A stretch of 64,000 bases of DNA. Origin: Streptomyces sp. NBC_01723 (GTDB taxonomy: Bacteria; Actinomycetota; Actinomycetes; Streptomycetales; Streptomycetaceae). Of the stretch, positions 41,508 to 50,739 are shown one piece after another; the first letter of the stretch is position 1, and every line of letters starts with the position of its first letter. The position numbers and the translations under genes were made by a program. The notes beneath the pieces are model-generated. The model had not been told where the DNA came from. It saw only the letters and a program-made list of their open reading frames with translations, and made no database searches. The DNA lies in contig NZ_CP109171.1 of assembly GCF_036246005.1 (NCBI RefSeq), positions 8,420,001 through 8,484,000 on the forward strand, read 5' to 3'.

Positions 41508-42599
41508 ATGAACGGCACCGACGCACCCGTCCTCCTGCACACCACCGGCCGGGCCGCGCACATCACCCTCAACCGGCCCCGGGCCCTGAACTCCCTCACC
41601 CACGAGATGGTGCTCCGCGTCGACGAGGCGCTGACCGCCTGGGAGCGGGACCCGGCCGTCGAGACCGTCGTCGTCACCGGCGCCGGCGAGCGCGGCCTGT
41701 GCGCGGGCGGCGACATCCGGACCATTCACGACGACGCCCGCGACGGCGACGGCACCGCCTCGGCCGCCTTCTGGCGTGACGAGTACCGGCTCAACGCCCG
41801 CATCGCCCGCTACTCGAAGCCGTACGTCGCCGTGATGGACGGCATCGTCATGGGCGGTGGCGTCGGCATCTCCGCGCACGGCGGTGTCCGGATCGTCACC
41901 GAACGCTCCCGGATCGCCATGCCCGAGACCGGCATCGGCTTCGTCCCCGACGTCGGCGGCACCCACCTGCTCGCCCGCGCCCCCGGCGAACTCGGCACCC
42001 ACCTCGCCCTGACCGGCACGCAGATCGGCGCCGCCGACGCGCTGCTCTGCGGACTCGCCGACCACTACGTGCCCTCCGCCGTGCTGGGCGAGCTCGTCGA
42101 CGAGCTGGCCGAGCTGCCCGCCGCCGAGGCCCTGGCCCGGTACGCGCAGGCGCCCCCACCGGGTGTCCTGGCCGCGCACCGGACCTGGATCGACGCCTGC
42201 TACGCGACGGACGGCGTCGAGGAGGCCGTGCGGCGGCTGTACGACCACGGCGATCCGGCCGCCAAGGAGGCCGCCGAGACCCTGCTCACCAGGTCGCCGA
42301 CCTCCCTCAAGGTCACCCTGGCCGCCGTACGCCGCGCTCGCGGGCTCGGCTCCCTGGAACGGGTCCTGGACCAGGAGTACCGCGTCTCCTGCGCGGCACT
42401 GACCGCACCCGACCTGGTCGAGGGCATCCGCGCCCAGATCATCGACAAGGACCGCAACCCCCGCTGGACGCCGGCCACCCTCGCCGACGTCACCGACGCG
42501 GACGTCGAGCGCTTCTTCACCCCCCTCGGCCAGCGCGAACTCGGGCTCGCCACCCCGACCGGCGCCGCGCCGGAATCCGGCGGTCGGACCCGGTCGTAG
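41508..42599 (+). CDS. Enoyl-CoA hydratase family, 3-hydroxyisobutyryl-CoA hydrolase-like
   Basis: 363 residues, crotonase fold. HITLNRPRALNSLTHEMV, CAGGDIRTIHDDARDGD, MDGIVMGGGVGISAHG and MPETGIGFVPDVGGTHLLAR are the family blocks; the long form with ALTGTQIGAADALLCGLADH fits 3-hydroxyisobutyryl-CoA hydrolase of valine breakdown. The family usually ends near GQRELGL; here a further 16 residues run antisense to a dehydrogenase remnant. ATG 41508 was chosen from the conserved start; no strong ribosome site is seen. Confidence 0.88.
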   Translation: MNGTDAPVLLHTTGRAAHITLNRPRALNSLTHEMVLRVDEALTAWERDPAVETVVVTGAGERGLCAGGDIRTIHDDARDGDGTASAAFWRDEYRLNARIARYSKPYVAVMDGIVMGGGVGISAHGGVRIVTERSRIAMPETGIGFVPDVGGTHLLARAPGELGTHLALTGTQIGAADALLCGLADHYVPSAVLGELVDELAELPAAEALARYAQAPPPGVLAAHRTWIDACYATDGVEEAVRRLYDHGDPAAKEAAETLLTRSPTSLKVTLAAVRRARGLGSLERVLDQEYRVSCAALTAPDLVEGIRAQIIDKDRNPRWTPATLADVTDADVERFFTPLGQRELGLATPTGAAPESGGRTRS

Positions 42600-42758
42600 G
42601 TGTGGAATCCCCGGCCGGTCTTCCGGCCGAGGAGTCCCGCCTCCACCATGCGCTGGAGCAGCGGCGGCGGGGCGTACACCTGCTCGCGGAACCCGTCGTA
42701 CAGCGACTCAGCGATCGCGCCGACGGTGTCCAGACCGATGAGATCGGGCCGGCCGCAG
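42600..42758 (-). pseudogene. 3-hydroxyacyl-CoA dehydrogenase remnant (C-terminal end)
   Basis: On the minus strand the frame reads RPDLIGLDTVGAIAESLYDG, then APPPLLQRMVEAGLLGRKTG and GFHTYD, the C-terminal domain end of 3-hydroxybutyryl-CoA dehydrogenases. The NAD-binding half is absent and no stop occurs before the frame runs antisense into the hydratase gene. The upstream end meets an oppositely oriented regulator remnant. Confidence 0.75.
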
Positions 42759-42783
42759 CGGCCCGTGGAACGAATCCGGCAGG

Positions 42784-43018
42784 TTGTACGCCATCGGCCT
42801 CGGCTGCGAGACCCGCCACGCCCACCGGCTTGTCTGCTCGGGCGGCCTCGAGCTCGGCAACGCCACCGCCGCGACCCCGCATCGGCATGGGCTGTCGCGT
42901 CTGTGCGCGCCTCGACTGCTCCCAGCGGGGCGCGCCACAGCTCGGCCGAGGGCTGCTCATCGACCAGAACAGCAGCACCTTCGTGCGCTGTCCGGTCACG
43001 AACCACGGTTCCCGCTGA
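42784..43018 (+). pseudogene. ScfR-like XRE regulator remnant (C-terminal end, frameshifted)
   Basis: From 42784 the frame reads YAIGLGCETRHAHRLVCSGG, typical of the C-terminal domain of ScfR short-chain-fatty-acyl regulators. Near 42876-42880 the frame shifts by one base, and the homology continues as IGMGCRVCARLDCSQR and LIDQNSSTFV with the family's clustered cysteines, ending TGA at 43018. The HTH part is missing. With the dehydrogenase remnant it looks like a divergent pair that lost both 5' ends. Confidence 0.7.
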
Positions 43019-43183
43019 GCGCGGCGCGCCGCCAAGCACCGGCGCCACCGTGCCTTTTCGGCCGCACACTCCCGGCGCACTGGCTTGATCGCGACTCGGT
43101 GCCCCGCTGTCCCGTCGGCCAGACTGATGGCCCCACGACGCACGCGCACCGTCGCGGCGGCGGCGGCGCCCGGGAGGTCCCTG

Positions 43184-44173
43184 ATGCTGTCCAACGCGAG
43201 GCCCGAGGAGGACGGGCCGGCCGCCGCGCGGACCGGACGCGACCGCCGTCCCGCCGACCGCCCCGCCCTCCGGGGCGATCTGAGGTCCGCGGTGCCCGAC
43301 GCCGGCGCCGCGGTGGTGGTCACCGCGGCCGTGTTCGCCTTCCTCTACGCACGCATGGGGTCGGGGGACTCGGCCACCGTCGCGGTCATGCCGTTCATGG
43401 ACGACCCGGGCACCTACTGGATGTACCTGCTCAGCCAGGCTTTCGGCTGGTCCGGCCTGCTGTGGGCGTGGGGCACGGTGATGCTCGGACTGCTGCTGTC
43501 CGGACCGCGCCCCACCGGACTGCCCGTCTCCCGGCAGGTGCTGGAACGCTGGCATCGGACGACCAGCCTGACCACCATGGCCCTGATGTTCGCGCACGCG
43601 CTGATGTTCGCGGCCGAACTCGTGCGCTACGAAACGAAGGTGGGGTGGGCCGAGCGGCTCTGGGTCGCCTTCGCGGACAGCTTCGTGCCCGGCTGGTACG
43701 ACTCCGGCACCGGCCGGATCGCCATCCCCATCGGCCAGGCCGCCCTTTACCTGGCCGTCCCGCTGGGCCTGTTGTTCTACGTCCGGCACCGCATCGGCGC
43801 GAACACCTGGCGGCGACTGCACCGGTTCGTCGTCGTCGTGTACGTGCTGAGCGTCTGGCACACCCTGCTGTACGGGACCAACGTCTGGTACGGAGAGTGG
43901 CCGCGCACCGGGCTGTGGCTGTTGCAACTCCCCGTCGCAGCCTTGCTGCTGCTGCGTCTGATGCGACCCGCCCGGCGCGCCGAGCGACTGGGCGCGCCCG
44001 GGACGCGCGAGGGCGCGTCCCGGGCGGGATGGACGACGCGAGCCGCCGGACGCCTCGTCGCCGCCGCCGTCGTCGTGGGTCTCCTGGTCGTGGTGGTGTC
44101 CGGCCGCGACGGCGGACGGGACCGTCCGGCCGAACCACCGGCGACCGGCCCGCACGCCCCGGCGTCGGAGTGA
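43184..44173 (+). CDS. Ferric-reductase-like transmembrane protein
   Basis: 329 residues with about seven hydrophobic segments. Paired His lie in RWHRTTSLTTMALMFAHALM and RRLHRFVVVVYVLSVWHTLL, spaced as the haem ligands of ferric reductase/NOX-type membrane domains. There is no FAD/NAD domain, so electrons must come from another protein. GGGAGG is six bases before ATG 43184; in-frame ATGs at 43085 and 43127 lack such a site. A basic C-terminal tail follows. Confidence 0.82.
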   Translation: MLSNARPEEDGPAAARTGRDRRPADRPALRGDLRSAVPDAGAAVVVTAAVFAFLYARMGSGDSATVAVMPFMDDPGTYWMYLLSQAFGWSGLLWAWGTVMLGLLLSGPRPTGLPVSRQVLERWHRTTSLTTMALMFAHALMFAAELVRYETKVGWAERLWVAFADSFVPGWYDSGTGRIAIPIGQAALYLAVPLGLLFYVRHRIGANTWRRLHRFVVVVYVLSVWHTLLYGTNVWYGEWPRTGLWLLQLPVAALLLLRLMRPARRAERLGAPGTREGASRAGWTTRAAGRLVAAAVVVGLLVVVVSGRDGGRDRPAEPPATGPHAPASE

Positions 44174-44191
44174 CCGCGACGACCGCCGGAA

Positions 44192-44599
44192 TCACCCCTG
44201 CGCCGCCGTCGGATCCATCCACATCACCTCCCAGGTGTGCCCGTCGAGGTCGTCGAAGGCGCGGCCGTACATGAAGCCGTGGTCCTGGGGCTCACCGGTG
44301 ACCGAGCCCCCCGCGGCCACCGCCTTCTCGACCAGCGCGTCGACCTCTTCCCGACTGGCGGCGCTCAGGGCGAGCAGCACCTCGCTGGACGAGGTCGAGT
44401 CCACGATGCGCTTCTTCGTGAACTCGGCGTACTTGCGGTGGGTGTGCAGCATGACGTTGATGGTGTCGCTGAGGGGAATCGCGGCCGTCGTGTCGTCGCT
44501 GAAGCTGTCGTCGGCGGCGAAGCCCAGTTCGGCGAAGAACTTCCTGGCCGCGTCGAGGTCGTTGGTGGCCAGGTTCACGAAGATCATCTGCTGGTGCAC
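44192..44599 (-). CDS. VOC-superfamily (glyoxalase-like) protein
   Basis: 135 residues. MIFVNLATNDLDAARKFFAE and FDDLDGHTWEVMWMD frame a VOC domain with the C-terminal Glu. Function unknown, and members are often named lactoylglutathione lyase or extradiol dioxygenase. GTG 44599 has AAAGG nine bases upstream; the family start MIFVNL lies four codons later but has no ribosome site. Convergent with the membrane protein. Confidence 0.85.
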   Translation of the reverse strand: MHQQMIFVNLATNDLDAARKFFAELGFAADDSFSDDTTAAIPLSDTINVMLHTHRKYAEFTKKRIVDSTSSSEVLLALSAASREEVDALVEKAVAAGGSVTGEPQDHGFMYGRAFDDLDGHTWEVMWMDPTAAQG

Positions 44600-44744
44600 A
44601 GGGTCATGCCTTTCCAAGGGCTGTGATGGTGGTCCCCGGAGCCTAGGAACCGAACGCCTGCCTGACGCGTTGATTCGATCAGGTTCGAAAGCCGGTCTGC
44701 GACGAACCGTTCACCGGGGTTGAGACACACAGGGGAGCGGACCC

Positions 44745-45767
44745 GTGATTCGCGTGCACATGCCCGCCGAGCGGCTGGCCGGTCTGCGCTGGGCCGTGTC
44801 ACCCGTGGGGGAGTTGGCGGCCGCGCTGGTAGCGGTGTCCGAGGTCCGGAGACCTCCGCCCGCCCTCCGTCGGGTCGGGGCCCTGCTGTCCTCCGGCCGG
44901 CTGCCGACGCTCGCCGCCGTGGCCCGCGGATACACCGCCTACCTCCCGGAACTGCTCACTCCGGCGCCCCGCACCTTCCTGCCGTCCGTCGAGGACCAGT
45001 TGCACGCCGTCGCCACCACCCCGACGCGCACGGTGGGGACCCAGTTCACCGCCTTCCTGGCCGGGGGACAGGCGCGGGGCAGGCGCTGCCCCTGGCTGCG
45101 CGAAGGCCAGCTCGAACGGGCCGAGGAGCGGGTCCGGCCCAGGATCGAGGTCGGCGAGAGCGAACTGCGGGAGCGTCTCGCCCGCGAGTTGCACTGGCTG
45201 TGGTCGAAGACCATGGCACCGCGCTGGTCCGAGACCACCGCGAGCTTCGAGGGCTTCGTGGAACGGCATGGCGCCGTCGCGGCCCGGGAGGGACTCGGCG
45301 GTGCCCTCGCGGCCCTGCACTCCTCCCTGCGCTGGCAGGACGGCGCACTACAGGTCACCTCGGCCTACGAGGGCGAGGTCGGCGGCACGCACCCCCTCAC
45401 GCTCATCCCGAGCCTCTTCCTGGACCGGGTCGGTCTGCACGCCCCCCTGCGACGCGAGGAAGCCCAGCTCGCCGTCCCCATGGGCGCCGCACGCCACCCG
45501 GGCCCGCGCATCGCGCCCGTCCTCGGCGCCACTCGACTGGCGATTCTCCACAGCCTGACCGAACCGCGCACCACCACGGCGCTGGCCGCCCTGCACCACC
45601 TCGCCCCCGCGACGGTCTCCTTCCACCTGACCCGCCTCCTCGCCGCCGACCTGGTGCACCGCACCCGCTCCGGCCGGCACGTCCACTACCAGCACACACC
45701 CCGGGCCCGCGCCTTCCTCCGCCCGTCCCCGGAGACCGGCCCGTCCGCCGGGTCGCCGCCACCGTGA
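44745..45767 (+). CDS. ArsR-like winged-helix regulator (long form)
   Basis: 340 residues. The N-terminal about 240 residues are a domain of unknown role (AVSPVGELAAALVAVSE near the start), followed by an ArsR winged helix at about 255-325 (GATRLAILHSLTEPRTTTAL, HHLAPATVSFHLTRLLAADL, RSGRHVHYQHTPRARAF). GTG 44745 has GGGGAG upstream. Same architecture class as the partial gene at 1-349. Target unknown; the upstream VOC gene is divergent. Confidence 0.88.
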   Translation: MIRVHMPAERLAGLRWAVSPVGELAAALVAVSEVRRPPPALRRVGALLSSGRLPTLAAVARGYTAYLPELLTPAPRTFLPSVEDQLHAVATTPTRTVGTQFTAFLAGGQARGRRCPWLREGQLERAEERVRPRIEVGESELRERLARELHWLWSKTMAPRWSETTASFEGFVERHGAVAAREGLGGALAALHSSLRWQDGALQVTSAYEGEVGGTHPLTLIPSLFLDRVGLHAPLRREEAQLAVPMGAARHPGPRIAPVLGATRLAILHSLTEPRTTTALAALHHLAPATVSFHLTRLLAADLVHRTRSGRHVHYQHTPRARAFLRPSPETGPSAGSPPP

Positions 45768-45777
45768 CTGGAGGGCG

Positions 45778-46971
45778 TCACCCGGCGCCGCCGGCTTCCC
45801 GCGTCAGCAGGTCGGCGACCCGGGCGATCATCTGGCTCTCCGTACCGTCGCGGACCGTCGTCGGGTGGTGGGCGAGGACGAAGCGGCGGCGCAGGTCGCG
45901 GGTGGAGAACGCGGCGTTCTTGTAGCCGTACGTCTCGCCGGTCTTGCCCCACAGGACGACGCCGTTGACGGCGGCCTGTTGGAGTCCGGTGCTGTAGCGG
46001 GCCGGGCTGCCGTCGAGCATGCGCACCTCGTCCGGGGGCAGGGTGAACATCAGCCGGAGCAGTCGTGGCGGCAGCAGTTCGCCCGAGAACAGTGCGGTGA
46101 GCAGCCGGTCCACGTCCTCCACCGTGGAGATCATGTCGCCCTCGCCCCGGGCCGACGACTGGTCGTACTCGGTGATGTCCCGCAGCCTGCCGTCCGCCGT
46201 CCTGAGGTATCCGTGCACATGCCGGCCACGGATGCGCGGGTCGTCTCCCGGCACGGAGGTGCGGGTCAGGCCCAGAGGGCGCAGGACGCGGGCCGCCACC
46301 GCCTCCCCGTACGGGCACCCGGTCAGCGTGTCGATGATCAGGGCGGCCAGCACGTAGTTGATGCCGCGGTACTCCTGCCGGGTACCCGGCGCGAACTTCA
46401 GCGGGCCGTGCGTCGCCGTCGCCACCCACTCGCGCGGTGTCCAGTGGTCGAAGCGGTGCCGGAACACCTCCTCGGCCGTCTCCGGCTCCGGGATGCCGAC
46501 GTGGTCGGGCAGCCCGCTGGTGTGGTTCAGCAGGTGCGCCACGGTGATCGCGCCGTACTGGTCCGGCAGCAGGCCCGGCAGGATCCGCCGCACCGGCGTG
46601 TCCAGCGTCAACCGGCGCTCCGCCACCAGCTGGAGGACGACCGTGGCGACGAAGACCTTGGTCACGCTGCCGATCCGGAGCCTGTCACCCGCCCGCACCG
46701 GACGCCGGCTCCCGAGGTCGGCGAGGCCCGAGGTGCCGCGCCAGTGGCCGGCCGTCCCGCCGATCCGGAGCTGCGCCGCGGTCGACGGAGGGGCCGCGCG
46801 GTCATCGATGACCGCCTGAAGCGCGGCGGGGTCCAAGGGCGGCAGCGGCTGTGGCGACATCGGCGCGGCACCGGCGGGTTGCCCGTGCAGTGCCAGGCCG
46901 GTGGCCACTGCGGCGGTCCCGGCGACCGCCACGTGCCCGAATGCCCTTCGTGACATGTGCGTTGAGGTCAT
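45778..46971 (-). CDS. Secreted serine hydrolase, beta-lactamase/D-Ala-D-Ala carboxypeptidase (S12) type
   Basis: 397 residues. A twin-arginine signal ([19 protein letters not shown]) lies at the N-terminus. Catalytic SVTK is at 102-105, Tyr/Asn are in EYRGINYVL, and KTG in [10 protein letters not shown] forms the third motif. Exported esterase or carboxypeptidase acting at the cell wall. ATG 46971 gives a short n-region before the Tat motif; the longer frame to 47244 overlaps the divergent gene. Convergent with the ArsR-like gene. Confidence 0.9.
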   Translation of the reverse strand: MTSTHMSRRAFGHVAVAGTAAVATGLALHGQPAGAAPMSPQPLPPLDPAALQAVIDDRAAPPSTAAQLRIGGTAGHWRGTSGLADLGSRRPVRAGDRLRIGSVTKVFVATVVLQLVAERRLTLDTPVRRILPGLLPDQYGAITVAHLLNHTSGLPDHVGIPEPETAEEVFRHRFDHWTPREWVATATHGPLKFAPGTRQEYRGINYVLAALIIDTLTGCPYGEAVAARVLRPLGLTRTSVPGDDPRIRGRHVHGYLRTADGRLRDITEYDQSSARGEGDMISTVEDVDRLLTALFSGELLPPRLLRLMFTLPPDEVRMLDGSPARYSTGLQQAAVNGVVLWGKTGETYGYKNAAFSTRDLRRRFVLAHHPTTVRDGTESQMIARVADLLTREAGGAG

Positions 46972-47173
46972 GTCCCCACACTGCCGACCGGCCGGGCGCG
47001 GAACATCGGGGAGACCCCCGAGCGACCCCTGACGGCACCCCGGACGACCCCCGGCGGCGGCCGGTGTCCGTCTCGCTGTCACCCGACAGGTGAAGCTTTC
47101 CTTCTGGTCAATTCCGGGCCATGCCGGGGCGATCGGCGCCGCGTCACGGCGGTGATCGCGCAGAGTACTTCCC

Positions 47174-47920
47174 ATGACGACACCCGCAGAACAGCTCCGC
47201 GCCCTCGCCCGCACCCGTGCCTCGCTGGACGGCGAGGAGGTCACCTACTGGTGGACCGGTGACGTGTACGCCTGGGCCCCCGACGAGCCGTACGAGCGTC
47301 TCTTCGGTTTCGAGGGGGTCAACGTCGCCCGCCTAGTCCAGGACGCCGACGGAGGCCCGGACGCCTACCGTCTGCTCACCCGTGAGGCCGCCTTCTACCT
47401 CGACCCCGTCAGCCGCGAGATCCTGGAGACCTGGCGGGACCTGCCGGTCGTGCACGTCTGGAACGATCCGGCGAACCAGAAGTGGCGACCCTTCCCCGTC
47501 CCGACGACCGAACTCGGCGGACAGGTCTGCTTCAGCCTGGAGATCCCGCTCGCCTACCCCTCGCCGCTGCCCGTGGCCCAGTACCCGGTCCACTCGGCCG
47601 GCGACACGTACAGGGCTCTGGAGCTCTTCCAGTTCTTCGCCGACCGTGCCGACCTGGCGGGCCCCGCACCCAGTGTCCCGGCGACCATGTCGTGGTCCCG
47701 GATGTCCCCGTGGCTCCCGTGGATGGCCCGCGGACAGCGGCCCGGCGGCCTCACCTTCCACTGCCGGGGCCGCAAGCTCGGCGCCTACACCGAGGTTCCC
47801 GAGCGCACCCGCGCGTACATCGCGGACCGCCATCCGGAGTTCGCACACGCCCCGGAGAAGTGGAGCGAGCCGAACGAGACGAGCTGGACCTACTTCCGCA
47901 AGCTCAACCCGCCGCAGTAG
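47174..47920 (+). CDS. DUF1838 family protein
   Basis: 248 residues: [50 protein letters not shown] and WNDPANQKW match DUF1838, a family often found near oxidoreductases in proteobacteria and actinomycetes. The likely fold is a beta barrel; it ends RKLNPPQ. Function unknown. ATG 47174. Followed by a coding-like fragment without a start. Confidence 0.85.
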   Translation: MTTPAEQLRALARTRASLDGEEVTYWWTGDVYAWAPDEPYERLFGFEGVNVARLVQDADGGPDAYRLLTREAAFYLDPVSREILETWRDLPVVHVWNDPANQKWRPFPVPTTELGGQVCFSLEIPLAYPSPLPVAQYPVHSAGDTYRALELFQFFADRADLAGPAPSVPATMSWSRMSPWLPWMARGQRPGGLTFHCRGRKLGAYTEVPERTRAYIADRHPEFAHAPEKWSEPNETSWTYFRKLNPPQ

Positions 47921-47921
47921 C

Positions 47922-48150
47922 CGCCGACGTCCCGCGACTCCTGCGCGTCGTGGCCGAACAGGCCCCGAGGGCACCCGAACTCCTCGCGAAGGTGGAGACC
48001 TACGAGGCCGCCACCCGACGCGTGGTGACCACGGTCGAGGTGGTGGTCCACAAGAGCGTGGCCTCGCCCGGCCCTGTCGGCCCGCACCGCTTCGAGGACG
48101 AGCCGATGGCCGTGCTCCACCGCTACCTCGTGGGGCGGCCCGGCACTCGA
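47922..48150 (+). pseudogene. Possible coding remnant of unknown family
   Basis: One base after the DUF1838 stop, a frame reads ADVPRLLRVVAEQAPRAPEL, then LAKVETYEAATRRVVTTVEV and HRFEDEPMAVLHRYLV with Streptomyces-like codons, but there is no start with a ribosome site and no nearby stop; the frame runs antisense into the next gene. Codon pattern suggests a decayed gene. I do not recognise the family. Confidence 0.35.
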
Positions 48151-48180
48151 GCGCCGCGCCGCCCACGGCAGGGGGGAGGC

Positions 48181-49179
48181 TCAGTAGATGTTGGCCTCCA
48201 CCTGAGGGCCCTCCTCGCGTCCCGCGTCGATCTGCGCGCGGAGCGAGATCTCGTCGTAGACGCGGACCTCCTTCACGATGCGGCCGTCCTGGATCAGGAA
48301 CTGCGACACCCCGAGCACCGTCACCGGCCGTCCGGTGAGGGGGCCGAAGGCGGGGGTGCCGCGGTAGGTGCCGTGCATGGTCCACAGGACGGCGACGCGC
48401 AGGCCCGCGTAGCGCGGGGAGTGGTTGGTCTGGATGTCCCGGACGGCGAACCGCGCGTCGGGGAAGGGGCCGACCATGGCGAGGAGGTCGCTCTGGTAGC
48501 GCTCGGGGCGGATGACGGTACGGTCGCCGACCGTGTGCAGGAACAGGTCGCGGACCATGAAGTCGTTGACCCGGTGCAACTGGCGCCGCGTCCACACCTC
48601 GTCGATGAACTGCAGCACCATCTCGCACTCAGGGCGGTACTCGTCCTGGCGGGCGCCGCTGACGCCTTCGAGCAGCACGTCCGTCGGCGGTTCGTCGAGC
48701 ATGGAGCCGCTGTAGCCCTGGAAGGTGAGCCGGCGCGCCGCCTCGGCGGGATCGACGCCGCGCTGGAGGCAGTCGGCCAGCTCGTCGCGTACCACCCACT
48801 CCTCCACCATCCGGCCCCTGCGGTAAAGGCAGTTGGCCACCGTGCGCTTGCGGATGCGGATGCTGCGGCCGTCCACCAGGTGCTCGTCGGCGGAGAAGAC
48901 CAGGTGGGAGCTGAGGAAGGCGTCGTCGCCGCGTGCCTCCCAGACCACGTCCTCCGCCTGGCCGATGTGGCCCGGCGTGCTGCCCATGCGGATGGTGGTG
49001 CCCTCGATGACGCCGTCACGGCCGACGACGGTGCCGAGGCTGGTGTGCACGATCGAGTCGGGCTCGTAGTTGTCGACGATGTGGGCGATGTCCCGGTCGA
49101 CCCAGATGCGATCGGTCACCTCGCGGATGAAGTCGTCCGGGTCCTTGTAGGGGAGGTATGCGACGGGGTCGAGAGGCAT
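48181..49179 (-). CDS. Two-domain NTF2/SnoaL-like protein
   Basis: 332 residues with two NTF2-like (SnoaL) units: about 15-145 (NYEPDSIVHTSLGTVVGRDG, RRGRMVEEWVVRDE) and about 185-325 (FPDARFAVRDIQTNHSPRYA, IQDGRIVKEVRVYDE). Such folds act as cyclases, isomerases or dehydratases, or simply bind. It is downstream of the MFS gene on the same strand with an 84-bp gap that holds a 15-bp tandem repeat. Probably an enzyme of the LacI-controlled catabolic locus. Confidence 0.82.
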   Translation of the reverse strand: MPLDPVAYLPYKDPDDFIREVTDRIWVDRDIAHIVDNYEPDSIVHTSLGTVVGRDGVIEGTTIRMGSTPGHIGQAEDVVWEARGDDAFLSSHLVFSADEHLVDGRSIRIRKRTVANCLYRRGRMVEEWVVRDELADCLQRGVDPAEAARRLTFQGYSGSMLDEPPTDVLLEGVSGARQDEYRPECEMVLQFIDEVWTRRQLHRVNDFMVRDLFLHTVGDRTVIRPERYQSDLLAMVGPFPDARFAVRDIQTNHSPRYAGLRVAVLWTMHGTYRGTPAFGPLTGRPVTVLGVSQFLIQDGRIVKEVRVYDEISLRAQIDAGREEGPQVEANIY

Positions 49180-49225
49180 GGTGCTATCCGTTCCTGTGAA
49201 TCGATGACATCTGTGCGGGTGGGCG

Positions 49226-49255
49226 TGAATGCGGATGTACTGAATGCGTATGTAC
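49226..49255 (-). repeat. Tandem 15-bp repeat, TGAATGCG[G/T]ATGTAC
   Basis: Two adjacent 15-bp units differing at one base, between the MFS and NTF2-like genes. The second contains ATGCGTAT, close to the locus operator core ATACGTAT, so it may be a degenerate operator. Confidence 0.6.
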
Positions 49256-49263
49256 CGACTCGC

Positions 49264-50616
49264 TCACTGGCGGGCGGCGAACTTGTCCGCGCCCAGGTGG
49301 CTCCGGTACGTCTCCGTCATGAAGGCGCTCACGACGACCAGCGCCAGGAGGGCGCCCGCCGCCAGGTAGGCCCAGACGGCGTAGATGGTGTCGAAGGTGC
49401 TGACCAGCAGCGTCGCGACGAAGGGCGTGATGCCCATGAAGATGGAGAACGAGCTGTTGTACGCGATGGCGCTCGCGCTGAACCTGGTGCGCGTGGAGAA
49501 CAGCTCGGCCGCGCAGACGGTGACGATGCCGGTGAGGAAGAACTCCGGCACGATGTAGATGAGTTGACTGGCCACCGCGGCCCCGAAGGTGCCCTCCTCG
49601 CCCACCCGGAAGGCGAGCGGGACCAGCACGATGCAGGCGATGGCACCCGTCACCAGCATCGGCTTGCGCCCGATCCGGTCGGACAGCATGCCGGCCAGCG
49701 GCAGGAGGGGGATGAGGACCGCGATGGAGATGGCGTTCGAGGCCAGGCCCATCCAGCGCGGCAGACCGAGCGTGTCGGTGAGGTACTGCGGATAGAACGT
49801 GACCCAGCTGTAGGACAGGATCGCGAGCATGATCGAGATCCCGCAGAAGACCAGGATCGGCCGCCACTGCGAGCGCAGCGCCTCACGGACCGGCGACTTG
49901 ACGACGTCCGCGCCCTCCGCCGTCGCGCGCACGAACTCCGGGGTCTCCTCGATGTGGCGACGCAGCCACACCCCGACCAGGCTGAGCGGGATCGCCAGCA
50001 GGAACGGCAGTCGCCACCCGTACGAGTCCAGGGCCTCGCCCTGGAACACCCAGCTGGTCAGGGCCGCCGTACCGGCGCCGGCGAGGGTGCCGACGAAGCA
50101 ACTATTGGAGGCGTACGACGTGTAGTAGGCGCGGCGGTTCGGCTCCGCCCACTCCACGATGAAGGCGACGGCCCCCACGTACTCGCCGCCCGAGACCGCG
50201 CCCTGGACGACCCGGAGCAGCAGGAGCAGGAGCGGCGCACCGATGCCGATCTGCTGGTACGTGGGCAGCATGCCGATCAGGGCGGTGGTCACGCCCATGG
50301 CGACGATGGTCCACAACAGGGTCTTCTTGCGGCCGACCCGGTCGCCCCAGCGGCCCACGAGGGTGCCGCCGATCGGGCGGAACAGGCAGGCGATGGCGAT
50401 GATCGCGTACGTGCCCAGCACCGCCACGGTCCGGTCGCTCTCGGGGAAGAACGCCGGGGCCATGATGGGGGCCATGTAGCCGTACAGGCCGTAGTCGAAC
50501 TGTTCGACGAAATTGCCGATGCTGCCGGCGCCGATGGCTCGGCGTATCGCGTGACGCTTGTCCGTGTCGGACTGGGGAGAGCCGACTGCTGGGGAGGCCG
50601 GTGCTGCGGCGGACAT
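49264..50616 (-). CDS. MFS transporter, metabolite:H+ symporter (ProP/ShiA-like) type
   Basis: 450 residues with twelve membrane segments. The loop 2-3 motif reads GRWGDRVGRKKTLL, and segment 5 region RVVQGAVSGGEYVGAVAF is typical of the metabolite:H+ symporter family that carries organic or aromatic acids and betaines. Divides the locus from the aldolase gene. An ATACGTAT operator lies 61 bp upstream (50677-50686). Likely takes up the compound degraded by the neighbouring enzymes. Confidence 0.9.
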   Translation of the reverse strand: MSAAAPASPAVGSPQSDTDKRHAIRRAIGAGSIGNFVEQFDYGLYGYMAPIMAPAFFPESDRTVAVLGTYAIIAIACLFRPIGGTLVGRWGDRVGRKKTLLWTIVAMGVTTALIGMLPTYQQIGIGAPLLLLLLRVVQGAVSGGEYVGAVAFIVEWAEPNRRAYYTSYASNSCFVGTLAGAGTAALTSWVFQGEALDSYGWRLPFLLAIPLSLVGVWLRRHIEETPEFVRATAEGADVVKSPVREALRSQWRPILVFCGISIMLAILSYSWVTFYPQYLTDTLGLPRWMGLASNAISIAVLIPLLPLAGMLSDRIGRKPMLVTGAIACIVLVPLAFRVGEEGTFGAAVASQLIYIVPEFFLTGIVTVCAAELFSTRTRFSASAIAYNSSFSIFMGITPFVATLLVSTFDTIYAVWAYLAAGALLALVVVSAFMTETYRSHLGADKFAARQ

Positions 50617-50676
50617 GGCTTCTCCGATCGCGCAGGGGGAGGGGGAGAGAGGGGATGAGGATGCAGGTTAGGTGTG

Positions 50677-50686
50677 CATACGTATG
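50677..50686 (-). promoter_or_regulatory. LacI-type operator upstream of MFS gene (CATACGTATG)
   Basis: Perfect 10-bp palindrome, shared core ATACGTAT with 55576-55583 and 55718-55725. Sits 61 bp before the MFS start. Confidence 0.75.
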
Positions 50687-50739
50687 AACTGCTGGTGAAC
50701 ACTAAGGATCCGTGCGGGGGGCGTCAAGGGTTCGCCCCG

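Noticed and set aside
42600..43183. Insertion sequence or integration site at the 42.6-43 kb scar
   Set aside because: No transposase, terminal inverted repeats or flanking duplication could be seen; a simple deletion explains the remains.
47482..50658. Plus-strand open frame of over 1000 codons across the NTF2-like and MFS genes
   Set aside because: It is antisense to two clear genes, starts inside DUF1838, and its Asp/Arg/His/Gly/Val-rich composition is the usual shadow of high-GC coding.
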